From: Owenia fusiformis
Taxonomy: Eukaryota > Annelida > Polychaeta > Sabellida > Oweniidae
NCBI GenBank assembly: GCA_903813345.2
Contig: CAIIXF020000009.1
Span: 22,097,759-22,161,758 of the forward strand
DNA: 64,000 nt
Direction of reading: 5' to 3'
Shown: one piece after another, positions 1 through 12,480 of the stretch
Layout: every line of letters begins with the position of its first letter
How positions within the stretch are numbered: the first letter of the stretch is position 1
Made by a program: the position numbers and the translations under genes
Notes under the pieces: model-generated
Databases searched by the model: none
What the model saw: the letters and a program-made list of their open reading frames with translations, nothing else
Told to the model about the DNA's origin: nothing

Positions 1-1880
1 AAAAATAGATTTACCACAAGATGCACTCAACTGGATTCTATAAATGTATGTATTTGTTGTAGTTAAGAAAGTGTACAGTGTATTTGTTAATAAAACCGGA
101 TATGTTTATGTGGCCGTCTCCCTTTTCAGGGTCGGTAGTGAGCTGAGGCCCGGTGTAAAAGGGTCGGAGGTCCTATCAAATTATGGTCCTACTTTCCATT
201 GATTTATATGGTGACCTAAATACAACTCTTTTCCTTATTATCGTATCCACAATCAGGGCCAGTAAGAGCCTTTAAGAAAGGGGACCATAATCCCCAGGGG
301 ACCATTATTTCTTTTACACCGGGTATACAGTCATTAATAAAAAATATTCTTATTCTTATTCAATGTAAGTAATATAAGTTAATAGTAATATTAATATACA
401 TGTATACACCACGCATTACCAACTCAGTACACTAGGGGACTTTTTAAAAAAATTTAACGTATTCCTGGGCCTCAAGTAGTGAGCTAAATATTCTGGATCA
501 AATCGTCATTAGTGATACCCACAGTGCGCCGATTCATAATAAATTCCAATAGAATACTCAAAATATATGAGTAATGGTGAAGGCCAACGTAGTTTAGATG
601 CATCTTATTAGATTGATCAAGTTCTAGCTTTGGAGTGTTTTTTATAATAATGCGTGCACGGTGATAAAGCATACATAATTTCAGATTAGTCAATTACGTC
701 AATATTTCATTATCAAAAGCAAGAAAACATTTTGACCCCCGCCGTTTGGGCATACGAGAAAATGGTATTGCGATGTGCATTATCTCCAAAACGGACACAC
801 AATTTCTTCATTTTTTATATTGTTATTGTCTTTTTTGTGGACGCTGTTCGACGGAGGTCGGCGTCTGTAACAAAGTGAAGGTGTCATTTTGTTAATGAGG
901 AAATAGACTAGGAGTTCACATCTATATCTGTCCTTTGGTAACTGACCTTCCATTGACTTTCAGAAAATGCCTTGGGCCCTAGAGAGATTGCTTGCATTAA
1001 TGATTATCTAGAGTTTATTCAAATTATTTGTCAAAGGAATGGTATCGATATGGTGTACTGAATTCAACAATGTTTTCCTCTGAAACCTATTATTGAAAAC
1101 ATAATGTAAAAACACGGACCTTTATGTAATTTTGACTGATTGACAACAATTGAATGTGAAAATTATTGATACATATTTTCTATAAGTGATTTTGTTAACA
1201 TTCTCTTTGTTTTTTTAGTGCGATTGTTTATTGTTCCTTTTTATCAATTCTTGATAATGAAATAAAATATCTTTCTGAAGCTTGTTTGAACAAAATAGCA
1301 TATATAACATTTTCTCAGACCGCTCAATATTGCAGTTATACAACGGAAATTTTGGTTGATTTTATAAAAAACGTATTCAAAAATTAAAACAAAAAAAACA
1401 AAAATAGATAAAAAAAATTAAGATAAAACCTTTTATTTCAATACTAAGATACTTTTTAAAATCAACCAAACTTTCTTTTGTACAATTACAATATCGAGAG
1501 ACCTATACACGTAGTGTTTATGTCATTTTGTTCCAAGCAATGAGGTTTGGATAGATATTTCATTTCATTCCGAACATATGATACCAAGAACAAAAGACGT
1601 GTCTGATGTGTTTTCTAAAACAATATAGAGAAGAGTAAATATATTAATTTCAAATCATATTGTTACCACGCAAAAGATGACCATTAAATTGACAATGTGT
1701 AGAATTTTCAGAACTTTTTGATTAACTTTTTGAACGTGTGTTCAAAAAGTGCACCATATCGACACCCATCCTTTCGAGACATGTAATTCTCATACAAGTG
1801 TGGGAGCAAAAGTCCAAATAAGAGGTCCCGTTTCCTTTTTAGAGGCGAGCTAAGCGACATATGTTTTCATGAACTAGAAG

Positions 1881-4182
1881 TGATACTTATCAAGAAAAAT
1901 GATGTTGTCAATTCTGATTCCGCGACGGCGTTGCTATGGTAACCAAGTAAATATGCCACACCCACTTTTAGATGCTCTTTTCAGTGTTTGGCCTCTATTT
2001 CCGCCATTATTGCTCAGATTTTGATGAAATTTACACAAAATGGAAGGTAATAGATAATGCAATGAGGAGATATTAAGTTGGCAATTCTGAATCCGTAACA
2101 GCGTTGCTTTGGTAACAAAGAAAATATCCCACACCCACTTTTAGGGGCTCTTTTCAGTGTTTGGTCCCTATCTTCGTCAATATTGCTCAGATTTAGGAAA
2201 TTTGTACCAAATGGAAATAGGAATTAAACATGTTATAAAATATGCAAATAAGGTGATTTGCATATTAATTATGACGTCATAACCGTTTGTTCTTGCATAT
2301 TTTATTTTAATCATGATGTATAAATCTGGGAAGTTATTGTCTTTAAAATGGTCAGTAATGCTTTTAAGTAGTTAATTATAGTTTATTTCGTTGAGTTGAG
2401 TTTATTAGTAAATTTCATGCATACATGTATGGTCATAAAAAATTGAAAAATGTAATGAAAATATCCAAATCAAGCTGTTGCTATGGTAACAGTATGTTGC
2501 AAAACTATCTGCTGTAAAGATAATTCTTTGGGAAATGTTACATTTTGACCAGTTGACTGGCATGTATTCCTTCTAAAATTTGATGGCAGAAAATAACCGA
2601 ATAACGATAGAAAATTACCTAATTTGGATTGTGTTATATTATGATGTCATTATGGCAATTATTGATCAGGGGCACAGCCAGCTTTCAATCAGGGGGTGGC
2701 GATCTCGGCATAAGCAACTCAAAAAATGTTAAATTTGTCTTGAATTTTACAAAAATTCCTTCAAAACTGAGCTGGAAGCTTCGAGTCAAAAGCATTTTAC
2801 AGCTTCTTCTCTCCAATGGTTCTATTTTTATTGGTTAATGGTTGCCCACCTCACACCCCTGGATATGTCTGTGTTAGTTATGGTATTCAGGTGAACATGC
2901 CGTCCCCACTTTTCAGGTCTTTTCCAAAGTTTTGATTCTATCAGTTGTCATGATGATAGCTCTGGTGTGTATGAACTTTTCATCATATGGAAACTAAAGA
3001 ATCAGACGACAATGTATGGGGAATGTAGATTGACAGACTGGCATACCTGTTATGGTATGACTATCATAGCTGTTTTCGTGATTATTTTCTTGAAATAAGG
3101 TAGAATTGCTCAAGATGATTCCAAATTGGTACCTTGTCCTTTGACATTCACCATAAAAGTAGGTCAAAGCTGAAAACTATGATTGATTTTCATTCTAATT
3201 CTTTACACGTATAAAGTATGATCAAGAAATATTATCGGCAATTCTGAATCTGTGAGGCCGTTGCTATGGTAACCAAGTAGATATGCCACGCCCATTTTTA
3301 GGGGCTCTTCTCAGTGTTTGGCCCCAATCACCAACATTAATATTATTATTGCTTAGATTTTGATGAAATAATATGCCATCCCAACTGTTCAGGGCTTTTC
3401 CCAAATTTTGCTTCTATCTTTGTCACGATTACAGCTTGAGTGTATATGAAATGTTACGCGGTAAACAAAATACAAAAATATGTCATATTCCACAACGAAT
3501 ATGGCATATTCACTTGCGGTGTATGACAGATTCACCTGCGGTATATGGCATACACACTAACCAATGAGAACGTGATACGGAAGTACGCAATTGTCAATTG
3601 CATCGATTGAATGAGCAAGTAAAACGTTATTAATTATTATAATGATTTCAAAACCAAAAGCATATCTGAAATCAGGGGCTTCCATACTTCATACTTGTAA
3701 AGAAATGGAATCAATCATAGTTTTCAGCTTTGACCTCATTTTATGGTGAATGTCAAAGGACAAGGTACCAATTTGGAATCATTTTGAGCAATTTTACCTT
3801 ATTTCAAGAGATAATCACAAAAAGCAGCTATGATACCATAACAGGTACTGTACTCCTGGTATTTTACACCTGCGATTTAGTTTCGTGCTTGGTAAAATCG
3901 CGAAAATTAATCTTTGCGAAATTGTCAATTAAATCCCAGGGATTTGTGAAATTTATTATTACATTTTGTGTTTTGTAAAATGTTTGTCAAGTGTTTTATT
4001 TTATTTTATCCATTACCTTCCATTTGGTGAGAATTTCATCTAAATCTGAGCAATAATTACAGAGATAGGGGCCATACACTGAAAAGAGCCCCTAAAAGTG
4101 GGCGTGGCATATTTACTTGGTTACCATAGCAACGCCGTCGCGGATTCAGAATTGCCAACATAATTTTTCTTGGTAAGTATCA
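1881..4182. mobile_element. Foldback element in intron 1 of gene A
   Basis: The two ends are inverted copies of about 180 bases, starting TGATACTTA and ending TAAGTATCA. A second inverted pair lies inside (about 3046-3195 against 3698-3848). The end sequence, with its motif GTTGCTATGGTAACCAAGTA, recurs in direct orientation near 2085 and 3245. No transposase is visible, so it is probably a non-autonomous foldback transposon. The same element sits at the matching place in gene B, so it predates the duplication. Confidence 0.75.
3476..3556. repeat. Short repeats of a TGCGG / ATATGGCATA motif
   Basis: About 20-base units alternate CATATTCACCTGCGG-type and ATATGGCATA-type sequence. The same family appears at 46618-46698, 53253-53335 and, longest, at 54500-54700. 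It is not coding. Confidence 0.6.
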
Positions 4183-4625
4183 GGTCCCATACTACCGGGC
4201 GTTTCGTTTGAACAAACATTTTGAAAGACTAGAAAACTAGAAAGTGTTTTATGACTGGTTTAAAAGAAACCATGGTATTCTATAAAGTTTTTTGTGTTAT
4301 ATTGCCTGAACAGACAAATAAAGTTCATGTTGACAAAAATAAGTTAAATAGGTTTTAGAATAAACATTTCTTTCAATTGAGACCCCGTGGTACAAATATT
4401 ATGTTTACGTAAAATAAAATGCAAAACAAGTGAACGAGCAACACATTTTGGATAAATTTCAAACAATATTTTCCCAGGTCATCTTTGTTTCCATTTTCTG
4501 TCATATTTTTTCTGAATATTCTGAAATCAATGTATCCAACTTGATGGGGCAGGGAATAATTGGTATTTATATGTATACAAATGGCTACTTCAAAAGACAC
4601 ATGATCTTATTGTAGTCTTGCCTAC

Positions 4626-4800
4626 CTGTCATTGTAAAGATTCCCACGACCACCCCGATGTCCCTTTTAGCCACAATGACATCCTCGCTGTTAGCCTCTT
4701 TGCCAAACTGTTTGGCTTTGCGTCCCGCTATCAGCCCGATCACCAGTATGATGAGATAGAAGATAATGATGGCGGCCACTCCCCACCAGTTGATCACCAT
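4626..4800 (-). CDS. SLC5A7-like choline transporter gene A, coding exon 1 (partial gene)
   Basis: The exon encodes 58 residues plus one base: a start MVINWWG, one hydrophobic membrane segment (about residues 7-25), a GRKAK turn, and the [13 protein letters not shown] motif typical of the N-terminus of SLC5A7/CHT1 sodium-coupled choline transporters. It ends ACAG then GT (intron phase 1), the same boundary as in gene B. The remaining exons would lie to the left, outside the window, because the gene runs on the minus strand. It differs from gene B's exon 1 by only two residues (Ala versus Val near residue 25, Met versus Ile near residue 57). Exon 2 at 36 kb cannot belong to it, because that would be upstream on this strand. 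Confidence 0.85.
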
Positions 4801-5137
4801 CTTGAAAATTATTTCTTCAGATTATATCGTTAAACACGGTCCATGATGATACGCTAAAATATGCAGAATCATAATTAATGATCGGGTAATTATGTTGTGA
4901 TTAATTAGTCACTTTGTGAATTATTTAAACTTTTAGTAACTTACATTCGAATACACAACTGCTGCCGTGAACAATTTCAGAAAAGGTAACGTTTATTTTG
5001 TTAATCCAGACTATAAAGAAAAATTCTATCAGTCATTCGTTGCCTCTTTTTCTTCCAACATGCAAACAACAATCAAATGTTTGTCAGTGACTCTCTTTGA
5101 ACTCTTTTTGAGCGTCCCGATGTGAACCTAGTTATCG
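4801..5137 (-). promoter_or_regulatory. Upstream region of gene A, possible 5' UTR exon
   Basis: The reverse strand has a good donor (GTAAGT, first base at 4944) and a possible acceptor TTTTCAAG directly before the ATG. A 5' UTR exon ending near 4945 and a short leader intron of about 140 bases are therefore possible. The donor is conserved in gene B near 48040. No clear TATA box is seen. Confidence 0.3.
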
Positions 5138-8038
5138 CACTGTGGCTAGTCGAACTATGTGGATGCAGTCATTTATATGTAATGTATCTTGGGTGCTAGC
5201 GTACATTATAGGGAATGGGATCATGCAAAAATATGACAGCAAATCGAGGTAAGTGATCTCAGAGTTTCTACTTAACAATGTGACTTGAAATCGTGCATAC
5301 ATATTCAATATACATAGTATGACAATGTGTGAAAGTTTCAGCTACCATATTCCTGTTATAGGGAAGATATTTGAAAAACATTTCGTAAACGTCAACATAT
5401 ATGTATAAAATGGATGCACCTATGTATCATTTGGATTCAGAACGGTAACAAATGGAAAATGCCATTACAGATGAAATAAAGGACCCACGGTCCTGTGCTC
5501 ACACAATGTAGAACCTTCAGAGGAATGTATATCCTGATTTTCAAACAAAAGTATTGGTAAATATGAGATCAATAAAAGATGAGTCCTTTGTTGTTGGTTC
5601 AGATATGATTTGTTGTAGTCAAAGGAAAAACTATGAATTTGACCTAGATTTTGACCTTTTTTTGACTTTTAGTGTCCAAATTTTGAAGGAAAGTAGATTT
5701 TGAGGACGGCTTCTATTGTAGATTCTTATTACGTTGGCTGCATCAAAGCTGTATCTAGTGTTGTGTTGTTACAATTGATAATTTTCTCAAGCCCCATTGA
5801 CTTAACATGGGATACCAAAATAGCGATTTTTGAGATTTCAAAATGCCATAACTTCCGAACCGGAAGTCGAATCAAAATCTGGTTTGCAGACTCGGATTCC
5901 TTGGACAATTCTTCACATATTCCATAACTCATACATTGAATTCCAAGAACATTTTTATTGTGACCTACTTTTCGGATGCCATATCTCAAAAACGGTAAGA
6001 GTGATCAAAAACAACTTGCCTGTAGGGATTAGCTTTTTTCCAAGGAACATGATTAAAAAACGGAGCAAAAATATTAAAGGACGACTGAGAAAATTGAAAA
6101 ATTGACAAAGTACTGAATTTGACCTAGTTCTTGACCTTTGACCTAGATTAAACCTGATTAGACCTAGATCTGGACTTGGACCTGAACTGGACCTTGACTT
6201 GGACCTGGACCTGGACCTGGACTTGGACCTGGAAATGGACTGGACTGGTATTTTTTCAATCTTTTCTTCACTTCTCTTGACTTTCTATAAGGCTATCATC
6301 AGATCGATTTTTCTCGAAATTTAAAAATCCGCAATTTCTCGGAAACCGGCCGAACTTGGGAAATGGCGATGATAGGTCAAATAGACATTATGGATATGCA
6401 TAAAATGAATGAGGAAATGACTCAATCCGAATAGCAGTTTTAATTTGTGCAGCCAATGTTAACAGACGGACGGACCAACGGACGGACGGACGGACTGACC
6501 AACGGACGGACGCCTGGTCGATCCCATAGGTTCAAAAACTATGGTTTTATCGCTAATACTGTTAATTTGAAAAACGGGTCCATAACATGTAATGATGACA
6601 ATGAAAATTTTGAAATTAGGTACGCCAATGAAGTGAATTCAGAGCAAATGACCCATCGACCCACTGGAATACCCACAAATCAAGTTTCATAGCATTGCCC
6701 AAGTCGGTCTCTTTTACTTATCTTGATTTCTATTATGACCGTCTTGTACCCAAGAGAAAGCCACGTGCTTTACCGACCCAATGTTTTTGTCTGTAAAATT
6801 TGACAAATCAAAAATGGTTCTACATTGTCGGACTAGGTCTTCGTGCATTTCCATCGCGAATTCAGTTTTGATTTTGAATCAACATTGAATTGCATGATTT
6901 CATTTAGATGAGTATTAATGACTGCTTACATTCCAATGTACATTTGATAACATAATATATTGTAACTCTCAAGAAACACTCGATCAGATCATTTAATTTC
7001 AAGTCCTAGATGGGTAGTTTGCTTTTTTTATGCAGGTCAACCTGATAACGTTTTGATTGGTCAATCAGCCTGAAGTCACACGTTGTGTCCATGTCCATAT
7101 TGTCAATCAATATGGTTTTGCGATACCCAATTAGGTAGCCTAGGTATTATGGGAATCTCGGAACCGCTGAATAACTTAGCATAATATCAGCGATGATGCA
7201 TTGGATTGTACAAGGTGGTAATGATTCAAGATCAGATAAGTAAATAAATACCAACTTGGGCAAGGCTACACGTTTCAGAGCCATTAACATTCCTTGAAAG
7301 TGACAATGAGCAGCCAACAGATGGACCATCCATAAATCTTGATGATTTTGTCAGCTCAGCTGAACGAGCCTCCAGATTCCTTGAAACAAATGACCATAAT
7401 TCAAGAATAATATTATCTATTTACAATTTTTTGAAATCGTGGTAAGTGGAATCTTTCCAATTACCAATATAGCATTATTATTGTTTTTGGACACTGTGGA
7501 TTAAAATATTAAAAATACACACATTCAAAATGATTCAATTGAAACCTAGCCAGTCTGTTCAATGAATCCAATCAGAACGTCTACTAATCCACATGATACA
7601 TCATAATTAAATTGCTTTTTTAAAGCGGATATTTCATACCATAACCCCAAAAATATTATAGAACGCATTGTATTTGTATTTTACTTCACACAGACATATT
7701 TGTGTATGTGAAATAATTATATTACTTGAATTTTTTATTCCCCATTACAAGGTAAACCATGGCAAATTATACATACCTTCTCACAGCTATGAGCGAGATG
7801 ATAAAACTGGTCGAGTGAACTCGTTTGAGTTATCTATTCTCCGTAAAAATATCAGAGAATGTGTGTTTATAGCGTAGCTTTGGTTTTGTAAATCAATGAA
7901 GTATGATATACACGGATGAGTAAATATAGATTATTTAAACAGAAGTGCAAAATTCTTCCATTGAAAAGTACAGAGGCGGGCACTCACGAAACATTACATG
8001 TGCCTGACTGCATCCACATAGATCGACTAGCCACAGTG
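5138..8038. mobile_element. Inverted-repeat element upstream of gene A
   Basis: The terminal inverted repeats begin CACTGTGGCTAGTCGA and extend about 70 bases (to about 5205, and from about 7970). No transposase frame is seen and no clear target duplication was found. In the gene B copy only the left part remains (48231-49031). It ends at the deletion junction and its right end is absent. Confidence 0.55.
6115..6512. repeat. GGACCT-type and GGAC-type microsatellites
   Basis: Positions 6115-6245 are built from variants of GACCTGGACTTGGACCTG. Positions 6464-6511 are GGAC repeats with AACGGAC interruptions. An open frame across the second tract is only a product of the repeat. Confidence 0.8.
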
Positions 8039-8110
8039 TAATATTTGTCGAGTCAATGTCACTATATTATCACATTGTGATCGTAGCACTTGTCACCACA
8101 AAACTGGTCT
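6513..8110. other. Non-coding spacer with no recognised gene
   Basis: AT-rich sequence containing only short, unsupported open frames. The part up to 8038 is the interior and right end of the CACTGTGG element. I see no exon, RNA gene or further repeat here. Confidence 0.5.
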
Positions 8111-8431
8111 AAAGGACGATTCTCGGTTTGGAGAACAGTCTCCTGGGCTAATAATTTTTTCAGGAAAAATATAGAAATATTACCCAAATTAAACTATGAA
8201 TATTCAAATGAGGACATTTAAATCTACAAGATGTAAAAATAACAAATTGGTCTGAAGCAGGGATAACGCTCAATTAGACCGATTCAATAAAATACCAGTC
8301 TCGATTTGATATGACTATTCAAATGAAGACATTCAAATCTATATTATGTAAAAAAATCAAATTTGTCCGAAACAGGGATAATGCTCATTTAGATTGATGA
8401 ACTTCGTTCTCCAAACCGAGAATCGTCCTTT
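8111..8431. mobile_element. MITE-like element with 26-bp inverted ends
   Basis: The ends are perfect inverted copies of about 26 bases beginning AAAGGACGATTCTCGGTTTG. Inside, a stretch of about 80 bases (ATTCAAATGA followed by the GCAGGGATAA motif) is repeated once in direct orientation. It is 321 bases long and has no coding capacity. Confidence 0.8.
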
Positions 8432-8603
8432 TATCTAAATGACACACAATAAAAACACAACTCTATATAACATTCTCTAATCCAAACACTATCCACAATG
8501 GAGTACCTCGGGATTCTACAGGGCGTATAAAAACTCAACAAACAAATAAATAGTAAAGCTACAAAACCAGTTTACCATGAAGCCACGTTTCTTCTCTTTT
8601 TCA

Positions 8604-8740
8604 TGATATGTCATTCCTATATCAGGCCTCCTCATATCGCGAATGTGAAATCTTATGTCGCGCACCACCATTTCCTTGTCTCCGAACATATTTCTTGTAC
8701 CGCGCACAGAGATCCGTTACCGCGAACCACGCATCTGATC
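8604..8740. repeat. Dispersed CG-rich repeat, copy 1
   Basis: The motif is built around TCGCGG/CCGCGA words. A close inverted copy lies near 25250-25440, sharing for example GCGCGACATAAGATTTCAC. It is probably a small non-autonomous repeat. The open frames across both copies are incidental. Confidence 0.6.
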
Positions 8741-9835
8741 GAAAAAAGTCCGTAATTTTGTTCGTATTATTACGCATAAGTAAAATTCCAACGAGGTGTT
8801 TTCTTATGGAATTCGGAAGAAATATTTTCCCAGTTTTTCATGCATGTGAATGAATATCCACTCATTGACGAAAACAGTATTTTCAAGCTCTAGGAAACAC
8901 AAAATATTGGGACTTACTTGCAATCACGCGCATTGACATTTTCAGTGAAAGGGCTGGGTAATAACAACAAAAACAAAAACCTGACTTTTGAGTAACCACG
9001 CATGGCCAAATTAGTGACAGCTTATTCCAATTTTGTCCATTTGAGCCGATGATTGCATCATAATAAGAAATGATGTTACCCTATGTACAATATTCCTGAT
9101 TTTATAGAATACTTGATGTGCTATATCTGTAGCTCCAGCTACTGATGCTACCCGTTGCCTGTAAAACGTTTTAGATGAAAACTGAACTTAAATGTTGCCC
9201 CCCCCCCATTACGGCTTGTGGGATTAGCTGTTTACATACAGGAAAATAACAATCTATCATCCTGATAAAGATTTCAACACTTGGTGTTTCAAATCATATC
9301 AAATGACCACTAAATCGTAATTTTAGGGAAATGGCTAAGACTACTTTATCTGTCTAATCTGTGACCGTCTGAGATAAATGTGTGTTGACGAGTCCTGTAG
9401 TTAATCAATCTTGGTTTTAAAACCGAAGCTCTCATTGTGGGCTGTTCTGCCCCACCCATGTGCCATTTTGCCCTGCTCTCAACATCATTTTCGAACACTC
9501 TGAAAAATCACAGAAAATGTGAAATATAATCCCTTCATAAGATGGAACATCAAAGTTCGCGCTGATTGACAGATTAGAAAAACCTCTGCACGGATCAAAT
9601 TATTATGAGGGCCGTTTTGCCCCATGTTCCCCAAAAATTCATGACTTCAGCAACCAGGACGATATCTGACCCAAGACGTGTGGAGCGCTAAAATGTCGGA
9701 CCCATTTTTTCTGGGCCCATCTCAGAGAGAGGGGGCGGGTCAGTGCATCTACACCGAATACAGCCATAACTGATTACTACAATGTAGGTGTACTGTATAA
9801 AAGTAAACCTTGTAGTTTAAGGTCGCATGATGCTA
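8741..9835. other. Spacer with no recognised gene
   Basis: There is a poly-C run near 9200 and otherwise AT-rich unique-looking sequence. No exon or RNA gene is supported. Confidence 0.5.
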
Positions 9836-11048
9836 AACAGGAAATGACAAAACAGGAAGTAACAAAACCATGCTTAATTTCAAACATTTTTTGAACCAAG
9901 ATATCAGAGTTCTGTTTTAACCTCCAGTCAGTTTAACTAGTTCCACATACTATTTACATGACCAGGATCACACTGACCATGGTCAGAATGACCCTAGATG
10001 AAATAACTTTTTCAGCCCTCTGAAAAGGTCACTGTAAATAGCTTTAAATAGGAGCATAGGAAAGGTCAATGAACAGAATCTTTTGAATTTTTCAGAAAAT
10101 GTGCCCAATATATTGCTCTAACACCCCAGTCACATTTCCTACGGCGACCTTGCGGTCTATCATTTCTGCGGCCAGTAACATTTCTACGCTCGCCGTGTAA
10201 TTTCTGCGCTCTCATACTTTTGCAGTCACATTTCCCACGGCAGCCGCACGGTGAATTTTAAATTTCTGTTGATAAATAATACTTTTTTCATTTTATTTAC
10301 ATCGGGACAACTTATAAATGTTATTCATAGTGCTAGGATGTAATATCAAATGAAAAGTGATCGTGAAACATTGACAAATAATTATTCAATCTTGTTGAGC
10401 CAGTTGATTTCTACGGCGACATCAGAAATGAACAAAAATTATAACTCCGAGTTATAATTTCTACGCCTTCCCTGCGGCCTGTAAAAATCTGCATACGCCG
10501 TACGGAGGCCGCAAGGCGAGCGTAGTTTTTCTACGCTCGCCGCAGAAATTCACCGATTTAATAGATCTGCGGTCGACTTGCGGCCGCCGTGCGACAAATG
10601 TGACTGGGGTGTTAATGATACAATCTTTGAAATTTTAGAAACTTGTCTGAAAAAATGGCGGTCATTAAAAGGAAAAAAGATCGCTTTTCAATTCAGTTTT
10701 TTTTCATTTTTTTCTTTTTCAACGAATGATATCAAATTTCCAAAGATTGTATCACTGAGAGCAATATATTGGGCACATTTTCTGAAAAATGCAAGAAATT
10801 CTTCTCAGTGACCTTTCCTAAGCTCCTACTTTTATCTATTTTTCAGTCACAAATTTCAGAGGGCTGAAAAAGTAATTGCATCATGTCTAGGGTCATTCTG
10901 ACCATGGTCATTGTGATCCTGGTCATGTAAATGGTATGTGGAACTAGTTAAACTGACTGGAGGTCGAAACAGAACTCGGATATCTTGGTTCAAAAAATGT
11001 TTGAAATCCAGCATGGTTTTGTCACTTCCTGTTTTGTCATTTCCTGTT
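9836..11048. mobile_element. Foldback element with about 280-bp arms
   Basis: It starts AACAGGAAATGACAAAACAG and ends in the inverted counterpart. The left arm (to about 10119) pairs with the right arm (from about 10759), including a CTGACCATGGTCA palindrome in each. A second element (10120-10613) interrupts the left arm: the sequence GATACAATCTTTG just after it still pairs with CAAAGATTGTATC in the right arm. No transposase is present. Confidence 0.75.
10120..10613. mobile_element. GC-richer MITE nested in the foldback element
   Basis: The ends are inverted copies AACACCCCAGTCACATTT. The interior has many CGCCG/TGCGG words (for example TACGCTCGCCG near 10500), unlike the AT-rich surroundings. 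It has no coding capacity. Confidence 0.7.
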
Positions 11049-11109
11049 AACTACCATGGCACCTAAAACCAGTTTAAGAAAAAAGATTAACTATACAAAA
11101 ACGGTAGAT

Positions 11110-11370
11110 CTACCTGAAATCAGCTGAGTCTCTCTGCCATCCACATGAGTCACAAAAATGGATGTCGGGGACATGATCATCGGTGCAAGCGTGTGAAATA
11201 CTAGTGTCAAGACAGTTTCTGGTCCAACCACAGCTATCAAACACCTCTACACTTTCGTTATGGTTCTTACAAATGACATCTCCTATTACAATTAAAACAC
11301 CACACCGTGCGCAGATACTGTCTGATCCCAAAAATGAATGACTGTGGGACGCAGTGCTGTCCTTTGACAT
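11110..11370 (-). other. Cysteine-rich open frame, possible exon of unknown function
   Basis: The 86-residue frame has paired cysteines (CARCG, then FDSCGW and FCDSCGW spaced like a repeated zinc-ribbon half-site). It runs into a reasonable splice donor (TTTCAG then GTAGAT) at its end. I do not recognise the family. It could be an exon of a gene or old transposon whose other parts I cannot find, or a chance frame. Confidence 0.25.
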
Positions 11371-11439
11371 ATCATTTATTTTTAAAGCCCTGCCAACACG
11401 GGGCGTGGATGATAATCTTGCATGCCTTTCAAAGGAACG

Positions 11440-11600
11440 AAAGTCCGGTGTAACAGGAGTATAAGTCCCCTTGGAAAATAAGTCCGTAGGACTTGGATTC
11501 CTAGGAACGTAGGTCCTACGGACCTACGTTTCTAGGACCGGAGGTCCTACGGACCTCCGTTCCTAGTATACGATGTCCTAGTCGGACATATATTCCAAGC
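11440..11600. repeat. CCTAGG / TCCTACGGAC palindromic repeats
   Basis: Units such as TCCTACGGACCTACGTT, TAGGACCGGAGG and AAAATAAGTCC are near-palindromes in quick succession. Related sequence continues after the LTR element (21860-21930) and recurs at 24940-25115. The LTR element appears to have landed within or beside such a block. Confidence 0.6.
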
Positions 11601-12042
11601 TATTGTAACAAAATTTTGAATTTTTGATTTTTGATTTGGTGCTGTAAACTCGTTTTTATACATTTATTACACTTGATTTGTGGTTTACATGTGAGATCAT
11701 TAGGATGGTAATGTGTAGCAATGTTTGCAGCACTTAGGTTGTACTTACAGAGGTGAAATAGTTCGCATGTTTTATTTATTTGATCACGATTTTGTTTATG
11801 TTGATCGGGCAGTCTTATCTGGCAGTCTAATTTGTAGTTGATCGGTAGTCTAACATGGCAGCTTTATTATTTTACTTCCTGCTTTTGATTCTATCAAACC
11901 GAAGTAAAACTAGAGTAAGTAGCGATCAATTACTGTTATATTTCTTGAGTCAATATTAAAATCTTGTTGTATGCGTAATATTAAAGCTGGATATGGCGTC
12001 AATAACTTGTTATTCAACTTTGAAATCTTGTTCGAAAAGTGA

Positions 12043-12064
12043 TGACGTCACCAGGCCTATATAA
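12043..12064 (+). promoter_or_regulatory. LTR promoter: CRE-like site and TATA box
   Basis: A perfect TGACGTCA (12043-12050, a CREB/ATF-type site) is followed eight bases later by TATATAA (12058-12064). Initiation would be expected about 30 bases downstream, near 12090. That would place the whole 91-bp array inside the transcript leader. The site is present unchanged in the other LTR (18552-18573). Confidence 0.65.
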
Positions 12065-12190
12065 GTATTTCGCCGATGTAAACTCGGCAGATTACAGCTA
12101 GCTTTCGTTCGGGACAGAGCTCCGTTCAATTTCATATTTTTATGTGAAGTTGGACTTAGTCGTTTTTCAAGGAAATATTTTTGGACTTTG

Positions 12191-12480
12191 ACAACTTTCA
12201 GTAGAAAGTTGTTGGGACTTTGAATATTTCTCGAGGCAGATAGGAGATACATAGCTGCACTTCAGTTCAGTGGATGATAACTTGGACATCTACTTGTGAT
12301 GAAGGATACCTGAGAGGGAAGACTGCTACACCGTGATTCTGTAGATGATAACTTGGCCATCTATCCGTGTATTTGTGTAGAGGATACCTCAAGAGGGAAT
12401 ATTCAGTACCGTGTTTGGAGGCAGCATCAAGCCTATATTTCTGAGCTCTGTCAGTTCAATTTCATGAACACATGAAATTG
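12191..12480 (+). other. Hairpins in the predicted LTR RNA leader
   Basis: There are two perfect hairpins: 12191-12212 (9-bp stem ACAACTTTC, loop AGTA) and 12457-12480 (10-bp stem CAATTTCATG, loop AACA). A third, imperfect one lies near 12125-12150. Each is followed closely by GGACTT. They could be packaging or dimerisation signals, but that is inference. Confidence 0.5.

Larger units (their letters stand above)
1..5939. repeat. Segmental duplication, exon 1 region of gene A
   Basis: This segment is repeated at 43265-49031 with high identity and a few indels. For example, about 125 bases near 2840-2965 are missing in the second copy, and a short stretch near 4240-4290 is also missing. It contains the 5' part of intron 1, coding exon 1 and the upstream region of an SLC5A7-like gene. 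The similarity stops abruptly after position 5939. The left border may lie outside the window. Confidence 0.95.

Noticed and set aside
6447-6692. 81-residue frame of DGRTNG repeats
   Set aside because: It is a translation of a GGAC microsatellite.
12010-12252. 80-residue minus-strand frame, identical in both LTRs
   Set aside because: It is conserved only because the LTRs are copies. It runs antisense across the promoter and has no domain.
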